DNA of 64,000 nt from Desulfoluna spongiiphila. GTDB lineage: Bacteria > Desulfobacterota > Desulfobacteria > Desulfobacterales > Desulfolunaceae. Position 1 is the first letter of the stretch. Each line of letters begins with the position of its first letter. Both the position numbers and the translations under genes were made by a program. The stretch is taken from the NCBI RefSeq assembly GCF_900101345.1, contig NZ_FMUX01000018.1, positions 62,001 through 126,000 of the forward strand, given 5' to 3'. This document shows positions 26,577 to 34,183 of this stretch, piece after piece. Under the pieces are notes generated by a model. The model saw nothing but the letters and a program-made list of their open reading frames with translations. It was not told the origin of the DNA and did not search any database.

Positions 26577-27914
26577 ATGCCTTTAAAAACACACGTGCTT
26601 TTTTTTCTCAGCCTGGTGGGTCTCGCAGCCTCCCTGCCGGCTGCCGCAGCCCAGCAGGCGGCCACAACCCCTGGGGCCTCCCTCCAGGTCCTCGACCTTG
26701 CCACGGCAAAAGAAATCGCCGTCGCAGGCAGCCCCTCCCTTCGCGCGGTGCAGGACCGCATTGAGCAGGCCCGGCAGCAGGTAAGGCAAAAACAGGCGGC
26801 CTGGCTCCCGAGCCTCGACGCCACCACCTCCCTCACCCACACGGAGGACGCCGCCAATGCCACACTCTCTGACGACGGAGACACCTACGACGCTGCCCTT
26901 ACGGCAACCCTGACCCTGTTTGACGGATTCAGCAGATCGTATAACCTGAAATCGGCCAGGTACGGCGAGACGGCCTCGGTGGAGGCGGAAAAGGACGCAC
27001 GCCGCCTCCTGATCTTCAGCGTGGCCCAGAGCTATTACGCCCTTCAAAGCGCGACGGAAAACATCGCCATCGCCCAGTCGGACAAAGACTACAACGCCGG
27101 GCAGCTCCTGGAGGCCGAGGCCCGCCATAACGTGGGGGCAGGCTCATTGAGTGATGTCCTCAACTTCAAAATCAAGGTCAACACGGCCGCCTCGTCCCTG
27201 ATAAACGCCGAAAAAACCTACGCCGTGACCCTCACCGGCCTGGCAGCCCTCATGGGTGTTGACGAAAAAGACTTTCCGGAGGATTTCACCCTGGCCCCGC
27301 TGGAGACAACCGGTCCATGGGACTCCGCCCCCCTTGTCACCGAAGACCTGGTCACAGAGGCCCTGGCCCTTCGCCCCGACCTTGGGCAAAATGATGCCGC
27401 CCTGAAGCAGGCAGACACCGCCATCGGCATCGCCCGCTCCGGGTACTACCCCACCGTAAACCTCAAAGGGGCCTTTTCCGGATCCCGGGAAGACAATGCC
27501 CGTTACGAAGGGGATGATTTCGGCAGCAGCATCGGGGTCACCGTTCAGATGAACCTCTTTGCCGGCGGCGATACCCGGGCAAAAGTAACGGAGGCCGAAG
27601 CGGCCCGGCGGGAAGCCCTCCACAGCCTTGAAGACTTAAAACTTACCGTGAGAAAAGAGGTGAGGGAGGCGGTGGAAGAGATTGACACGGCCCACAGGCA
27701 GGTTAAGCTTCAGGAGGAGACCGTGGCCCTGACCCGCCGTAGCCGGGAGCTGGTGGAAGAGGAGTACCGTGCGGGAAAAACCAGCGTGGTGAAACTCAAC
27801 GAAGCCCAGAACAACCTGGTCAGCGCCGAAGGCGACCTCGTGGACGCCCGGGTGAGCCTCTTCACCGCCTGGGAAAAGATCCGATCGGTCACCGGAACAA
27901 ACCTGAACAGGTGA
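26577..27914 (+). CDS. TolC family outer membrane efflux protein
   Basis: The 445-residue outer-membrane channel for the RND pump. It has a signal peptide ending near AAAQQA (residues 1-25) and two homologous OEP repeats (about residues 40-225 and 245-440) rich in heptad helices. The strongly conserved helix patterns ALRPDLGQNDAALKQAD and ELVEEEYRAGKTSVVKLNEA are present. It follows the permease by 67 bp, which hold a GCCCCCGGCAGCCCTGCCGGGGGC hairpin-like repeat remnant. Confidence 0.92.
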   Translation: MPLKTHVLFFLSLVGLAASLPAAAAQQAATTPGASLQVLDLATAKEIAVAGSPSLRAVQDRIEQARQQVRQKQAAWLPSLDATTSLTHTEDAANATLSDDGDTYDAALTATLTLFDGFSRSYNLKSARYGETASVEAEKDARRLLIFSVAQSYYALQSATENIAIAQSDKDYNAGQLLEAEARHNVGAGSLSDVLNFKIKVNTAASSLINAEKTYAVTLTGLAALMGVDEKDFPEDFTLAPLETTGPWDSAPLVTEDLVTEALALRPDLGQNDAALKQADTAIGIARSGYYPTVNLKGAFSGSREDNARYEGDDFGSSIGVTVQMNLFAGGDTRAKVTEAEAARREALHSLEDLKLTVRKEVREAVEEIDTAHRQVKLQEETVALTRRSRELVEEEYRAGKTSVVKLNEAQNNLVSAEGDLVDARVSLFTAWEKIRSVTGTNLNR

Positions 27915-27939
27915 GACAGCAAAGCAAAAGAAAAAAAAC

Positions 27940-28099
27940 GCCTCCGGCGGCCCTGCCGGGGGCTAAACTTTTGAAAAGTTTAACAAACAAATTTTAAAAA
28001 TCTTCTTGAATGAATTTTACGTTAAAGGCGGATGTGATTTGACCCGAGGAACGAGGGGCAAAACGCATTCGTGACCTGCTTTCGAGGTGGCTCACCTCG
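27940..28099 (+). repeat. Structured intergenic repeat, copy 6
   Basis: It starts 25 nt after the TolC gene stop with GCCTCCGGCGGC and runs through all internal hairpins to CGAGGTG-GCT-CACCTCG, but lacks the distal terminal repeat. The central stem reads GCGGATG...CATTCGT, which pairs only if G-U wobbles are allowed on this strand. It lies between tolC and the response regulator, 17 nt before the latter's ATG. Confidence 0.88.
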
Positions 28100-28115
28100 C
28101 TGAAAGGGCACGGAC

Positions 28116-28805
28116 ATGACACAAAACGCGTTGCGCATCCTGATCATTGAGGACAACCGGGACATTGCCGAAAATATCGGCGACTACTTCGACGCCCGCG
28201 GCCACGTCACCGACTTTGCCATGGACGGCATCACCGGCCTGCACCTGGCCCTCACCGGAACCTACGACGTGATCATCCTGGACCTGATGCTCCCCGGCAT
28301 GGACGGCCTGACCCTCTGCGCCAAACTCCGGCAGGAAGGGGGGAAAACAACCCCTGTCCTCATGCTTACCGCCCGGGACACCCTGGACGACAAGCTGATC
28401 GGATTTGACACCGGGGCCGACGACTACCTGGTCAAACCCTTTGCCCTGGAAGAGCTGGCTGCACGGGTGCTGGCCCTTTCCCGGCGAAACAGCAAGCCCT
28501 CAACCGCCCTGCTCCAGGTCGGAGACCTCACCCTGGACACGGCCACCCTGAAGGCGCACCGGCAGGGCCGCGAAATCGAGCTGAACCACACCTGCCTCAC
28601 CATTTTGAAGCACCTCATGGAGGCCTCCCCCCATGTGGTCACCCGCAGGGAGCTGGAGCATGCCCTCTGGGGGGACACCCCGCCGGGAAGCGATGCCCTG
28701 AGGTCCCACCTCTACACCCTGCGCACCAAAATCGACAAACCCTTCAACGCTCCGCTGCTCCATACCCTCCACGGTATCGGGTACCGGGTGGAGGCAACCT
28801 CATGA
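28116..28805 (+). CDS. OmpR family response regulator
   Basis: A 229-residue two-component regulator. The receiver domain (residues 5-120) has the acidic pocket EDN, the phosphate-accepting aspartate in VIILDLMLPGMDG (about residue 54) and the lysine in YLVKPF (about 107). The C-terminal winged helix (residues 130-225) ends HTLHGIGYRVEA. It is preceded by AAAGGG within the end of a repeat copy and overlaps the kinase start by four bases. It probably controls the upstream efflux operon through the 11-bp repeats at 21919. Confidence 0.93.
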   Translation: MTQNALRILIIEDNRDIAENIGDYFDARGHVTDFAMDGITGLHLALTGTYDVIILDLMLPGMDGLTLCAKLRQEGGKTTPVLMLTARDTLDDKLIGFDTGADDYLVKPFALEELAARVLALSRRNSKPSTALLQVGDLTLDTATLKAHRQGREIELNHTCLTILKHLMEASPHVVTRRELEHALWGDTPPGSDALRSHLYTLRTKIDKPFNAPLLHTLHGIGYRVEATS

Positions 28806-30121
28806 CGCGCCATCGACACCCGCCCATGGAACTCAAACCAAGGTTTTTCAAAACCCATGCGTTTCGGGTCTTTCTCTCCTTTGTGCTCTTCGGCTCCCTG
28901 CTCACCCTGGGGTACGGCCTGGCCGTCTCCCACCAGATGCGCCGCATCCATTCCAAAATGGAAAACTTCCGTGTCCAGGAGGAGATCAAAAACTACCTGG
29001 ACAACTACGCCCGCCAAAAGGCCCCCTTTCTCACCAGAAGCCTGTTCATCAATATTTATGATGATATCGAAGACGTCCCCCCCAACGTTCGGGACCTGCT
29101 CCGGGGGCTTCCGGACGGGACTTACTTTTCCAACGGTTCGGACGGGCTCGGGGGCCCGGCCTTCCACAGGTACCTCATCCGCAGCCTGCCGGAACAAGAG
29201 AAAAAACTCTACTTCATCGTGGATGACGGGGGATTTGAGGCACGGTTCGGCCTCCATGAACAGATAGATCGTGTGTTTCGATACGGCTTTTTCGTGGCGG
29301 CGGCCCTGAGCATTATCGTGGGCTTTGCCAACGCCCACCTGCTGATCCACCCCCTGTTCAGACTCATAGAGCGGACCAGCCGTTCCAGGCCCGAGGACCT
29401 GCCCGTGGGGTTTGCCGAAGAATACGCCCACGACGAAGTAGGGGCCCTGGCCCGGGCCATGGACAGCACCAACAAGCGCATCCGGGCCTTCATCGAACGG
29501 GAGCAGCAGTTCACCCGGGATGCCAGCCATGAACTCCGGACCCCTGTCACCGTTATCAAAGGGGCAGTGGAGCTCATGGACCAGCTCACAGAAAAAGACA
29601 AAAAAAACATCCGGCGCCCGCTGAAACGCATCGAACGCTCCGTCTCCGAAATGGAAGCCCTCATCGAAAGCCTGCTGCTGAAGGCTCGGGAGGAGACCGC
29701 CATGGGTGCCGAATCCTTTGCGGCTCGCCCCCTGGTGGAACAGGCCATCCAGGAGAGCAGCTATCTCGTGGAGGGAAAAGGCGTCATCCTCTCCTTCCAA
29801 TGCACCGGTGATCCGGCCCTTGATGTGTCGGGACCCGATTTCAAGATGGCCGTCTCCAACCTCATCCGCAACGCCTGCACCTACACACGGGAGGGCACCG
29901 TCACCGCACGGCTTGAACCTGCATGGTTTGAGGTGGAAGATACGGGACCGGGCATTGACCCCACCATCATCGACCAGATCACCGACCCCTTCGTCAAATG
30001 CGAGGCAAGCCAGGGCCACGGTATCGGCCTGTCCATCGTCAAACGGGTCTGCGACCAGGCAGGCTGGGACCTCGCCATCTCCTCCCGGGCCGGTGGGACC
30101 CGGATTCGCATCACCTTCTGA
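28802..30121 (+). CDS. Sensor histidine kinase
   Basis: A 439-residue membrane kinase. Membrane segments at about residues 25-46 and 166-188 enclose a periplasmic sensor of about 120 residues with no family I recognise. HAMP-like linker follows, then HisKA with the phospho-accepting histidine in RDASHELRTPVTV (about residue 244) and HATPase_c with NLIRNACTYT, EDTGPGID and GHGIGLSIVKR. The start overlaps the regulator stop as ATGA. It converges on the MATE gene with a 7-bp gap. Confidence 0.93.
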   Translation: MTRHRHPPMELKPRFFKTHAFRVFLSFVLFGSLLTLGYGLAVSHQMRRIHSKMENFRVQEEIKNYLDNYARQKAPFLTRSLFINIYDDIEDVPPNVRDLLRGLPDGTYFSNGSDGLGGPAFHRYLIRSLPEQEKKLYFIVDDGGFEARFGLHEQIDRVFRYGFFVAAALSIIVGFANAHLLIHPLFRLIERTSRSRPEDLPVGFAEEYAHDEVGALARAMDSTNKRIRAFIEREQQFTRDASHELRTPVTVIKGAVELMDQLTEKDKKNIRRPLKRIERSVSEMEALIESLLLKAREETAMGAESFAARPLVEQAIQESSYLVEGKGVILSFQCTGDPALDVSGPDFKMAVSNLIRNACTYTREGTVTARLEPAWFEVEDTGPGIDPTIIDQITDPFVKCEASQGHGIGLSIVKRVCDQAGWDLAISSRAGGTRIRITF

Positions 30122-30128
30122 GCCCGGG

Positions 30129-31502
30129 TCACGCCTTGGAGACACCTACCGTAACCGCCTCGCGGCCACATCCCGGGGAGAGGTAGACCCCTCGATAGGC
30201 TCGGGCAAACCAAAGGCTTACAGCAAGGGTGGCCAGCTCCGCTGCGGGCACCGAGAGCCAGATCCCGGAAATCCCCAGCATGGGGGGAAGCAGCCAGACA
30301 AACCCCAGGGTAAAGACGAAGGTCCGTAAAAAGGTGAGGAGCGCGGAAATCTTTCCGTTGTTCACCGAGGTAAAAAAAGCCGAACAAAAAATGGAAATCC
30401 CGTTTAACAAAAACGTGAAGGCAACGATCCTAAGGCCCCCTTGGGCAAGGGCCGTCACCTCGGGCTGTCCCTCGGCAAACAGGCGGATCACCTGCCCGCC
30501 CCACACCCAGGTGAACACAAAGGTGGCCAGGGAGGTCACCCCGATGACCCGGCAGGAGTGGGCAATGAGCCCCTTGAGCTTCTCAACGTTCCGGGCACCG
30601 TAGTTAAAGCTGAGAACCGGAGCCACCCCCATGCTGAGCCCGATGTACAGGGAGGAGAGCAGAAAGTAGAGGTACATGATGATGGAAAGGGCCGCCACGC
30701 CCTTCTCTCCGGCATACGTGATGATCACCAGGTTGAAGACCAGGGTTTTTACCCCGCTGGCGATCTCGGAGACCATCTCCGAAGAACCATTCAGGACGGT
30801 GTTCCGGAGAAACAGGACATCAAGCTTCGGACGGGTGAAGGTAAGGGAAACAGACCGCTTCAAGAAATAGAAGGCCCCGATCACCCCGGAGAGCCCGATG
30901 CCGGTGGCCGAGGCCACGCCCGCACCGTGGAGCCCCATGTCCAGGCGCACGATCAAAAGATAATCGAGAAGGATGTTGGTGAACCCGCCGGCCAGGGTGA
31001 TGTAAAAGGCCCACACAGGCTTTCCGTCCAGTCGGATAAAAAACTCGAAAAAAATCTGAAGCACCACGGCAGCAAGCCCCGCCCCAAAGGCCTTGAGGTA
31101 GACGCTGCAGTAAGGAAGCAGGGTATCCGTGGCCCCAAGGAGCCGGGAGATCCGCTCCACCCCCACCCCCTTCAGCAACACGAGAATCGCCACAGCCACC
31201 ACCACAAGACTCACGAACGCCAGGGAAAAATGCCGGTTGGCCCGATCCCGGTGTCCCTCCCCCAGCTCAATGCCGATGATGGCGCTGGACCCGGCAGCCA
31301 CCATGATGCCGATGCCGAAGCAGAAACTGAACAAGGGCATGATGATGTTCATGGCAGCCAGGGCAAGGGACCCGATGTAACGGGAGACAAACAGCCCATC
31401 CACCACCATGTACAGGGAAATGGTGATAATGCTCAATATAGACGGGGTGACAAACCGGAGGAAATCACCCATGCTCCACTCTCTTTTAAAATGCTCTTCC
31501 AT
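30129..31502 (-). CDS. MATE family multidrug exporter
   Basis: A twelve-segment inner membrane exporter of the MATE family (about 457 residues), which uses Na or proton gradients to expel organic cations and drugs. The two six-helix bundles and the SMGVAPVLSFNYGARN motif near residue 260 are typical. The frame stays open upstream into repeat copy 7 (MIFPEERRGKGIRN), which is not part of the protein; ATG 31502 or 31520 is the probable start, neither with a perfect binding site. A divergent MerR regulator and a MerR-type promoter lie upstream, so it is probably drug-inducible. Its leader holds two repeat copies. Confidence 0.88.
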   Translation of the reverse strand: MEEHFKREWSMGDFLRFVTPSILSIITISLYMVVDGLFVSRYIGSLALAAMNIIMPLFSFCFGIGIMVAAGSSAIIGIELGEGHRDRANRHFSLAFVSLVVVAVAILVLLKGVGVERISRLLGATDTLLPYCSVYLKAFGAGLAAVVLQIFFEFFIRLDGKPVWAFYITLAGGFTNILLDYLLIVRLDMGLHGAGVASATGIGLSGVIGAFYFLKRSVSLTFTRPKLDVLFLRNTVLNGSSEMVSEIASGVKTLVFNLVIITYAGEKGVAALSIIMYLYFLLSSLYIGLSMGVAPVLSFNYGARNVEKLKGLIAHSCRVIGVTSLATFVFTWVWGGQVIRLFAEGQPEVTALAQGGLRIVAFTFLLNGISIFCSAFFTSVNNGKISALLTFLRTFVFTLGFVWLLPPMLGISGIWLSVPAAELATLAVSLWFARAYRGVYLSPGCGREAVTVGVSKA

Positions 31503-31593
31503 CTCGCTCTTCGCTCTCATGAATGTATGTCGAGTAACGCGCCATCTGCTAAAAGGCTGCCTTCTATGGTCACAGAGAAAAAAAACCAAAAAA

Positions 31594-31764
31594 GCCTCCG
31601 GCGGCAAGGTGTGCCACCTTGAAAGCAGGTTGCGAATGCCCTTTCCCCTTCGTTCCTCAGGGAAAATCACATTCGCCTTTCATTCAGATTTAACTGAATC
31701 TGTTTTTTAAAACCTGTTTATCAAACTTTTCAAAAGCTTGCCCCCCGTCAGGGCCGCCGGAGGC
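31594..31764 (-). repeat. Structured intergenic repeat, copy 7
   Basis: A full 171-bp copy with the CAAGGTG/CACCTTG hairpin variant and both terminal repeats, lying in the untranslated leader of the MATE gene in the transcript's sense orientation. Confidence 0.9.
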
Positions 31765-31789
31765 ATCTTTAACCGGGTTCAAAAAGGTG

Positions 31790-31900
31790 TGCCACCTTGA
31801 GAGCACAGTCGCCTTTCATTCAAATTAAACTGAACCTGTTTTTCAAAACCTGTTTGTTAAACTTTTCAAAAGTTTAGCCCCCGGCAGGGCCGCCGGAGGC
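31790..31900 (-). repeat. Structured intergenic repeat, copy 8 (tandem, deleted)
   Basis: A second copy directly next to copy 7 and in the same orientation. It has lost the GCCTCCGGCGGC end and nearly all of the central long hairpin, but keeps the CAAGGTG-type hairpin in altered form, the AAACTTTT/AAAAGTTT hairpin and the GCCGCCGGAGGC end. Confidence 0.85.
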
Positions 31901-31977
31901 ATTTTTAACCGAACTGCCTCCGGGGGCAAGGGCAGCGAAGGCATTAAGCTGAAAAATTACGATGTGAAAATGGTCAT

Positions 31978-32008
31978 CTCTTAAGGTATATAGTAACTAT
32001 AGGGTCAA
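31978..32008 (-). promoter_or_regulatory. MerR-type promoter with 19-bp spacer
   Basis: On the minus strand TTGACC (32003-32008) and TAAGAG (31978-31983) are separated by 19 bp that contain the dyad TATAGT-T-ACTATA. Spacers of 19-20 bp with a central dyad are the hallmark of promoters that MerR-family activators untwist. The sequence TTGACCCTATAGT resembles known MerR-family sites such as those of CadR/PbrR. It points toward the MATE gene; the divergent merR-like gene starts 20 bp away. Confidence 0.8.
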
Positions 32009-32027
32009 GAAAAAAAAGGGAGGCGTC

Positions 32028-32834
32028 ATGAAGGTAAGATTTATGGCCGGAGAGATGGCGAGGCTGCACAACATATCGAAGCAAAGCCTCCTGCACTACG
32101 ACAAGATCGGCCTCTTTAAGCCCAGCAAAGTCCACAGCAGGACGGGCTACCGGTACTACACCCTGGACCAGTTTGAAGATCTGGACGTGATTCTCTGCTT
32201 AAAAAGCCTGGGGATGAAACTTGGGGAGATCAAAACCTACCTGACCAAAGGATCCATTGACGAACGCATCGACATCCTGGAAGGCCAGGAGGCGGTGATC
32301 CAGGAAAAAATCCTTGAAATCAAGCGGACCCAGGGCCGCCTGACCTCCATCATCACCGCCCTGAAAAGCCAGCGAACCATCGTTCCCATGGACATGGGCA
32401 TCCGGTGGTTCGACACCATGCATGTTGTCCGGAAACCAGTGGAGACCCCCCATGACCTTTACGCCCTGGAGCTTGCCATCAAGGAGCTTTTCCAAGCCAC
32501 CCGTGGCGACGACCAGACAGAATTCCACCAGTTGCTGACCTGCGTTGAGGTCTCCCCGGACACACAAGAGCGCTTTCAAAGCGTCGCCCTCCACGTTCCC
32601 GCCACCACCGGGACCAGCATTCCGGCGGGAGAGTATGCCTATTTCTACCACAAGGGCCGCTTTGATGAACTCCCCCAGTCCAGGGCAAAGCTGTGGGCGT
32701 ATATCGCCCGGCAAGGGTACACAACCGGCGACACAGCCATTGAAAAGGTCCTCCTGGACTCCCTGGCCGTCCCCAGTGAGGACGATTACCTCATTGAGAT
32801 CCGCATGCCGGTGACCAAAATGCCTTCCCCGTAA
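32028..32834 (+). CDS. MerR family transcriptional activator with GyrI-like ligand domain
   Basis: A 268-residue regulator. The winged helix MerR domain is residues 5-75 (GEMARLHNISKQSLLHYDKIGL, the canonical pattern with Y-x-x-G-L), the dimer coiled coil residues 80-115, and the C-terminal half (125-265) resembles the GyrI/BmrR-type effector domain that binds hydrophobic drugs. AAGGGAGG precedes the ATG. It overlaps the MerR-type promoter for the MATE gene, which argues for BmrR-like drug-induced activation of efflux plus autoregulation. Confidence 0.88.
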   Translation: MKVRFMAGEMARLHNISKQSLLHYDKIGLFKPSKVHSRTGYRYYTLDQFEDLDVILCLKSLGMKLGEIKTYLTKGSIDERIDILEGQEAVIQEKILEIKRTQGRLTSIITALKSQRTIVPMDMGIRWFDTMHVVRKPVETPHDLYALELAIKELFQATRGDDQTEFHQLLTCVEVSPDTQERFQSVALHVPATTGTSIPAGEYAYFYHKGRFDELPQSRAKLWAYIARQGYTTGDTAIEKVLLDSLAVPSEDDYLIEIRMPVTKMPSP

Positions 32835-32850
32835 GTCATCAGAACGCCTC

Positions 32851-33450
32851 TTATGGCTTTCCCCCTTTCGCATCCAACAGATACCCCAGCCAGATATCCG
32901 CGTTGCCCCGTGCCGACGCGGACCGGGACATGGAGAGAACCGTAAGGCCGGCCCCTTGGGCAACCCGCCTGAAGTCGTCATCCTGCCAGTAATAAAAGGA
33001 GCGATGGTCGGCATCGGCACCGGCCCCTTCGCCCTCCTTCAGCGAAACATACAGGCGACCGTCGTTGGCCAGGGCCCTTGCCAGGCGGGCAAGATGAGCG
33101 GGAACCGCTTCGTGGGGAAGGTGGACCAGAACCCCTGAGACGAGGATACCGTCCCAGGATCTGTCCAGGAGATCGGTGGTGGTGAGCTCCCCGACGGTGA
33201 CAGGACAGCCCGAATGGGTTTCTGCCAGGGCGGCCAGGGCGGGGGAGGGCTCCAGACCGTGGGGGAAAAAACCACGATTTTTCAACCAGAGGAGATCCCG
33301 GCCGGAGCCGCAGCCGATATCAAGGATCCTGGCGCCGGGGGAAAGGGCCTCGGCCAGGGGGTTGAGAATGGGGGTGGGGTCGATGTTCACGGTGGCGTCG
33401 AAGAACCGGCGCGCCTCCTGCTCGTAATAGTCCCGTGTGCTGTCGTCCAT
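32851..33450 (-). CDS. SAM-dependent class I methyltransferase
   Basis: A 199-residue soluble methyltransferase. The SAM-binding motif ILDIGCGSGRDLLWL lies near residues 42-56, with an acidic motif II position at GLEPSP near residue 65. The substrate is unknown. ATG 33450 has GGGAG eight bases upstream; longer in-frame starts at 33468 and 33501 have none. It converges on the MerR gene with a 16-bp gap. A palindromic site lies 42-57 bp upstream of its start. Confidence 0.8.
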   Translation of the reverse strand: MDDSTRDYYEQEARRFFDATVNIDPTPILNPLAEALSPGARILDIGCGSGRDLLWLKNRGFFPHGLEPSPALAALAETHSGCPVTVGELTTTDLLDRSWDGILVSGVLVHLPHEAVPAHLARLARALANDGRLYVSLKEGEGAGADADHRSFYYWQDDDFRRVAQGAGLTVLSMSRSASARGNADIWLGYLLDAKGGKP

Positions 33451-33491
33451 GGCAAAGGCTCCCAACATGCTTGTTTCTTGTCTTTTTAAGC

Positions 33492-33507
33492 AAACGAACA
33501 TTTATTT
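33492..33507. promoter_or_regulatory. Palindromic operator-like site 1
   Basis: AAACGAACATTTATTT, an imperfect palindrome related to the sites at 33658 and 33869. It lies in the promoter region of the methyltransferase gene. Confidence 0.45.
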
Positions 33508-33657
33508 ATTAAATCAGTTCCTGATAAGGCATCCCTGCCTCACACATAAAGGGCCGGTCGTCGCCCCGAAGGGGCCACCTTCTTCTATAGCTTCCAGAGG
33601 ATTAAAGGCAAGGGTTGCCTGCCTGAGTTAAAAAAGAAGTTATCATCCGAAGCGGCC

Positions 33658-33673
33658 AAACGAGCATTCATTT
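33658..33673. promoter_or_regulatory. Palindromic operator-like site 2
   Basis: AAACGAGCATTCATTT, sharing AAACGA..ATT..TTT with sites 1 and 3. It lies in the 730-bp gap between the methyltransferase and the sigma-54 activator. Confidence 0.4.
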
Positions 33674-33868
33674 ATCCGTGAAATTGCCCAAAACGTTCTG
33701 GCCGTTTTTTCCTCGCACCGGATTCCCCCTTGGCATCCACGGCACCCCATGAAAATAAACGGTGCCCACCCGTCCCTTTCTCCTCCCCCCAAAGCCGGCA
33801 CCCCAACCCTTCTGGCAAGGACACCAGGCCCCTCCCAAGCCCTTTGAATATTTCAGGCAACCTCTTTT

Positions 33869-33884
33869 AAACGAATGTTCGCTT
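33869..33884. promoter_or_regulatory. Palindromic operator-like site 3
   Basis: AAACGAATGTTCGCTT, the most symmetrical of the three (AAGCGAACATTCGTTT on the other strand). The shape is like TetR-family operators. The rest of the gap 33451-34183 holds no convincing gene. Confidence 0.45.
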
Positions 33885-34183
33885 ATTTTAATAAACCGGG
33901 CATTATCTGTGGATGAGAGCTCTTGACCGGTTTTCCCAAAGCCATCTTCCATGGGGCAAAATCACCGAAAGACAAGCGTCTTAATCCCCACTGTTTCATC
34001 CCATAAAATTGGATCAGATATCCACACAGACGAAAAACCGAACGATCGTTTATCTTCATTTTTCCGGCAAAAACTGTACATTTCAGATCCCCTTTCAAGA
34101 ACACCCTTTCCTTATGACCCGCCATTTAGTAGGTCTCGGGGGTACCCCTTTCCACGTGGATGACCAGCAGACGGAGCAGTGCC

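Noticed and set aside
27940..28099. Repeats as rho-independent terminators
   Set aside because: The hairpins are strong, but no T-run follows the GC-rich stem in any copy.
33541..33640. Possible tRNA or small RNA from GC-rich hairpin GGGCCGGTC...
   Set aside because: No cloverleaf, no TTCGA-type arm and no CCA-like acceptor could be drawn.
33668..33952. 94-codon minus-strand frame in the 33.5-34.2 kb gap
   Set aside because: Glycine/arginine-rich translation without family features; it covers operator-like sites and is probably chance.
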